Origin: Calamus simplicifolius
Taxonomy: Eukaryota > Streptophyta > Magnoliopsida > Arecales > Arecaceae
Reading direction: 5' to 3'
Assembly: GCA_900491605.1 (NCBI GenBank)
Contig: UESW01004252.1
Location: 624,124 to 688,123 of the forward strand
Length of the DNA stretch: 64,000 bases
A program made the position numbers and the translations under genes. Below are positions 60,235 through 64,000 of the stretch, piece by piece. Positions within the stretch are counted from its first letter, which is position 1, and each line of letters opens with the position of its first letter. Under the pieces are notes generated by a model, which saw only the letters and a program-made list of their open reading frames with translations, was not told the DNA's origin and did no database searches.

Positions 60235-63200
60235 CAAATCCCTAACTCTCCTCTAAGATAACAGAATCTTTCTTCACTCAAGGGTTTTGTAAATATATCA
60301 GCTAATTGATCTTCAGTATTAACATAATCAAGACAAATTTCATTATTAGCAACATGTTCTCTTATAAAATGATATCTAATTTCTATGTGTTTGTTCTAGA
60401 ATGTTGAATTGGATTTTTTGTTAGATTAATTGCACTTGTGTTATCACATTTTATAGGTGTTTATCAAGTGTGATACCATAGTCTTCAAGTTGTCGCTTAA
60501 TCCATAGGATTTGAGCACAGCAACTTCCAGCTGCAACATATTCAGCTTCAGTAGTTGATAATGCAACTGAATTTTGCTTTTTGCTAAACCATGAGATTAA
60601 GTTACTTCCTAAGAATTGGCATGCACCACTTGTGCTTTTTCTATCTAACTTACATCCAGCATAATCAGAATCAGAATATGCAATTAAGTTCAATGTTGAG
60701 TCTCTAGAATACCATAAACCTACATTTTTTGTTCCACTTAAGTATCTTAGTATTCTTTTAACAGCAATTAAGTGTGATTCTTTAGGTTCAGACTGAAATC
60801 TAGCACATAAGCAAACAGCAAACATTATGTCTGGTCTACTTGCAGTTAAGTAAAGTAGGGATCCGATTATACCTCGATAATATTTTTGATCAACCTTCTT
60901 ACCTTCTTCATCTTTGTCCAGCTTGCATGAAGGACTCATTGGTGTTCCGAGGGGTTTGATTGATTCCATACCAAACTTCTTTAGAATTTCTCTTGTGTAT
61001 TTTGTTTGGTTGATAAAGATTCCCTCTTTGCTTTGTTTGATTTGGAGTCCAAGGAAGAAATTGAGTTCTCCCATCATGCTCATTTCAAATTCACCCTGCA
61101 TTAACTTAGCAAATTCTTGACATAGAAGATTGTTAGTAGCACCAAAAATATATCATCAACATATATTTGAACTACTAATAAATCTTTACTTTTCTTTTCA
61201 AAAATAATGTTTTATCAACATTTCCTCTTATAAAATCATTTTCAATTAAGAATTTACTTAATCTATCATACCAAGCTCTAGGTGCTTGTTTCAAACCATA
61301 TAATGCTTTGTGCAATTTAAAAACGTGATTTGAAAATTCATGATCTTCAAAACCTGGTGGTTGTTCTACATATACTTCTTCATTTATAAATCCATTTAAA
61401 AAGCACTTTTTACATCCATTTGAAATAAGTTAAAATTCATGTGACATGCAAATGCAAGTAATAGTCTAATGGCTTCTAATCTAGCTACTGGTGCAAAGGT
61501 TTCATCAAAATCAATACCTTCTTCTTGATTATATCCTTTTGCAACTAATCTAGCTTTGTTTCTAATTACTATGCCATTTTCATCTAGTTTATTTCTAAAT
61601 ACCCATTTTGATCCTATAACAGAATGATTTTTAGGTCTTTCTACTAAAGTCCATACATTATTTCTAGTAAATTGATTTAATTCTTCTTGCATTGCTAACA
61701 TCCAATTATTATCTTTTTCAGCTTCTTCAATAGTTTTAGGTTCAATTTGTGATACAAATGCAAGATGATTACTAATATTTCTCATAGATGATCTAGTTCT
61801 TATTCCTTGAGATGGATCACCTATAATCAATTCCTTAGGGTGACTATAAGCATATCTCCAATCTCTAGGAAGATCTATATCATTATGATTAGTGTTAGTA
61901 TCATCATCCTTAGGTGAATCATTATCTTTAGCTCTTGCTCATGATCTGAAGATACATCAATATTTAATTTTTCAAGATCTTTCTCAATTATGTTTGTATC
62001 TTCCTCATCATCAAATTTTTCGGAACGAGTTGCTAAAGATTCATCAAAAACTACATGAATGGATTCTTCAACAACTAAAGTTTTCTTGTTAAATACTCTA
62101 TATGCTTTACTAGTTGTTGAATATCCTAAGAATATTCCTTCATCAGATTTAGCATCAAATTTGCCTAAATTATTTTTACCATTATTATGAACAAAACATT
62201 TACAACCAAATGCATGAAAATATTTAATGTTGGGTTTTCTATCATGCCATAATTCATAAGGTGTTTTCTTTAAAATAGGTCTTATTAAAGCTCTATTTAG
62301 GATGTAACATGCTGTGTTAATAGCTTCCGCCCAAAAGTATTTCGGTAGTTTACTTTCACATAGCATGGTACGGGCCATGTCTTCTAAAGTTCTATTTTTC
62401 CTTTCAACTACTCCATTTTGTTGTGGGGTTCTAGGTGCAGAAAAATTATGATTAATACCATTTTCATTGCAAAAACTTTCAAATAAATGATTTTCAAATT
62501 CAGTTCCATGATCACTTCTTAGAGACACTATGGTAGTGTTTTTCTCATTTGTGACTTTCTTGAAGAATTTCAGGAATATCGAGAAAGTCTCATCTTTGTG
62601 AGCTAAAAACATTACCCAAGTGAATCTAGAGTAATCATCTACAATCACAAGACCATATTTCTTTCCTCCTAGACTTGTGGTTCTAGTTGGTCCAAAAAGG
62701 TCCATGTGAAGTAGCTCTAATGGCCTAGAAGTTGAAACAATATTTTTAGATTTAAAAGAACTTCTCGTTTGTTTTCCAAATTGACATGCATCACATATTT
62801 TGTTATTTTCAAAATCTATTTTAGGTAGACCTTTTACTAAATCCATTTTAATTAGTTTTGAAATTAGGTGTGTGCTTGCATGACCTAATCTACGATGCCA
62901 CAACCAACCAATCTCATTCATATTAGCATTATTAGCAACTAAGCAATGATTATTAGTAGACAAATTGTCTAAGTCAATCAAGTATACATTGCCATTTCTA
63001 TTTCCAATAAAAACAATGCTATTATCAATGGGATTAGCTACTGTGCATATAGAAGATTCAAATGATACTTTAAAACCTTTATCACATAATTGGCTTATAC
63101 TAATTAAGTTATGCTTTAAACCATCAACATAAAGTACATTTTCAATATATGTGGAGGGAGTTATTTGAATGTTACCAAACCCCAAGATTTGGCCTTTGCC

Positions 63201-63350
63201 ATTGTCGCCAAACGTAACAACTCCTCCTTTCTTTTCTTCAAGGGTGATGAATTCTTCTTTGTCACCCGTCATATGTCTTGAGCAGCCACTATCAAGATAC
63301 CACTTTCTCTTTGATCTCTTGGCCACAAGACATTCCTGCAATGAAATCAA
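60235..63350 (-). pseudogene. SIRE-like pol of element 2: protease, integrase, RT, RNase H
   Basis: A 491-codon open frame (63350-61875) holds the protease site KWYLDSGCSRHMTG, GLKHNLISISQLCDKGFKV, WLWHRRLGH, and an integrase with ELLHMDLFGPTRTT, LRSDHGTEFEN and NGVVERKNRTLEDMA: all three catalytic acidic residues are present. RT follows (EGIDFDETFAPVA, FQMDVKSAF at 61510-61400) with YVDD at about 61150 next to a frameshift, then RNase H (SDSDYAGCKLDRKSTSG, STTEAEYVAAGSCCAQ; 61101-60451), which shifts near 60450. It is better preserved than element 1, so it is probably younger. Confidence 0.92.
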
Positions 63351-64000
63351 ACTTTATGTTTAGGTACCCAAGCTTTCTTGGGTCCTTCATGGTTAGTAGC
63401 AACAAATATTGTTCCTTTCGGAACCCATATTTTCTTTCCTTTAATATTTAAGTTTTTATTAGGTTTTAGAATTTTACATTCATAAGATTTATGTCCTTTT
63501 TGATTACATTTAAAGCATGTAAAATTACTTTGGCCAGCACGCACAAAAATATTTTTCAGTGATTTTTGTTTTCTTAAAGTGTTATATCCTAATCCAGCTT
63601 TGTCAAAAACTGCTTTTTGACTATTTAATAACATGTAATTTAGAACTTAAGGTAAATTATCAACTATGTTCTTATATTTTCAACCTCTTTCCTTAGTTAT
63701 CATTTTCATTGGAAATTAATTCTTTTTTTTCAAAATTTTATTTTCAGATTTAAGTTTCTTAACTTCATTATTAAGATCTTCCTTTTCTTTAATGAAAGTT
63801 AAATTTTCATTTTTCAAAAACTTGTATTTCTTTTTCAAAACTTGAAATCATCAACAAGTTCATTAAAAGCTCAAATAATTCATCAAATGCAAATTCATCG
63901 CAAGGGTTTCGGAACTTACCTCATCGTTGTCGTCCGCCATAAAACAAATGTTTGCAACTTCCTTTTGTTCTTCTTCTTCGGAAGAAGATTCATCGCTGTC
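63347..64000 (-). pseudogene. SIRE-like gag of element 2, C-terminal part
   Basis: Read from the window edge: an acidic Ser/Glu stretch (DESSSEEEEQKEV), ANICFMADDNDEVSS, a Lys/Glu coiled coil in broken frames, then an open frame (63634 down) with the zinc knuckle CFKCNQKGHKSYEC intact and KIWVPKGTIF. The same order as in element 1. The N-terminal part lies outside the window. Confidence 0.85.

Larger units (their letters stand above)
56236..64000 (-). mobile_element. SIRE-like Ty1/copia element 2, 3' part, cut by the window edge
   Basis: On the minus strand: gag end (64000-63347), pol (63350-60235), motif array, third ORF (59738-58393), PPT (57928-57915) and 3' LTR (57914-56236). Same layout and closely similar proteins as element 1. 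The LTR end (AACCCAAGAGGGGGGG... on the plus strand) is similar in sequence to element 1's LTR end, but the U3 motifs differ. It is inserted in gypsy pol; the 5' LTR is outside the window. Confidence 0.92.

Overview
This is plant nuclear DNA, most likely from a monocot with a large, repeat-rich genome. A palm is my guess from the look of the one host gene; it is not proven by the sequence. Nearly everything is nested transposable elements: Ty3/gypsy (Tat-like, Athila-like, Tekay-like), Ty1/copia (including two large SIRE-like elements), an RTE-type LINE, a SINE, CACTA, MULE and hAT-like DNA elements. Most coding regions are broken, so they are listed as pseudogenes. No rRNA, tRNA, CRISPR or bacterial-type feature was seen.

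Layout. 1-2833: 5' end of a minus-strand Tat-like gypsy element (gag, PBS, LTR). 3713-9428: a decayed plus-strand copia element whose LTR holds a hAT-like MITE and whose interior holds a minus-strand gypsy RNase H fragment. 9430-10926: CACTA-like subterminal repeats with a SINE, then minus-strand fragments of an HD-Zip gene (exon, intron, exon) and a PPR gene. 10927-16100: a minus-strand gypsy element, its RT split by a 969-bp CACTA element with a TTA target duplication, and a snap-back inverted duplication near 14587. 16370-37937: a GRF zinc-finger gene relic split by an Athila-like element (16491-37783), itself split by an 11.8-kb SIRE-like copia element (22765-34552, target duplication GTTTC). 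38448-40310: a tandem repeat and a MULE transposase relic. 42941-45940: the one host gene with a full exon structure, a PIF-type bHLH transcription factor on the minus strand, carrying three apparent 1-nt deletions. 47478-49832: a CACTA element. 51150-56235: a copia scrap, an RTE LINE and a gypsy pol interrupted by a smaller LTR element. 56236-64000: the 3' part of a second SIRE-like copia element on the minus strand.

The most interesting pattern is regulatory. Three unrelated LTRs carry arrays of short palindromic or hairpin units, each with its own sequence, in U3 just upstream of a TATA box. In both SIRE-like elements related motifs also occur between pol and a third ORF. In the first element they are followed by a TATA box and an ATG-free, CT-rich leader ending at the ORF3 start. 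This suggests that ORF3 has its own promoter sharing its regulatory code with the LTR.

Limits: boundaries of decayed elements are approximate, family assignments rest on motif recognition by eye, and no alignment or database search was run.
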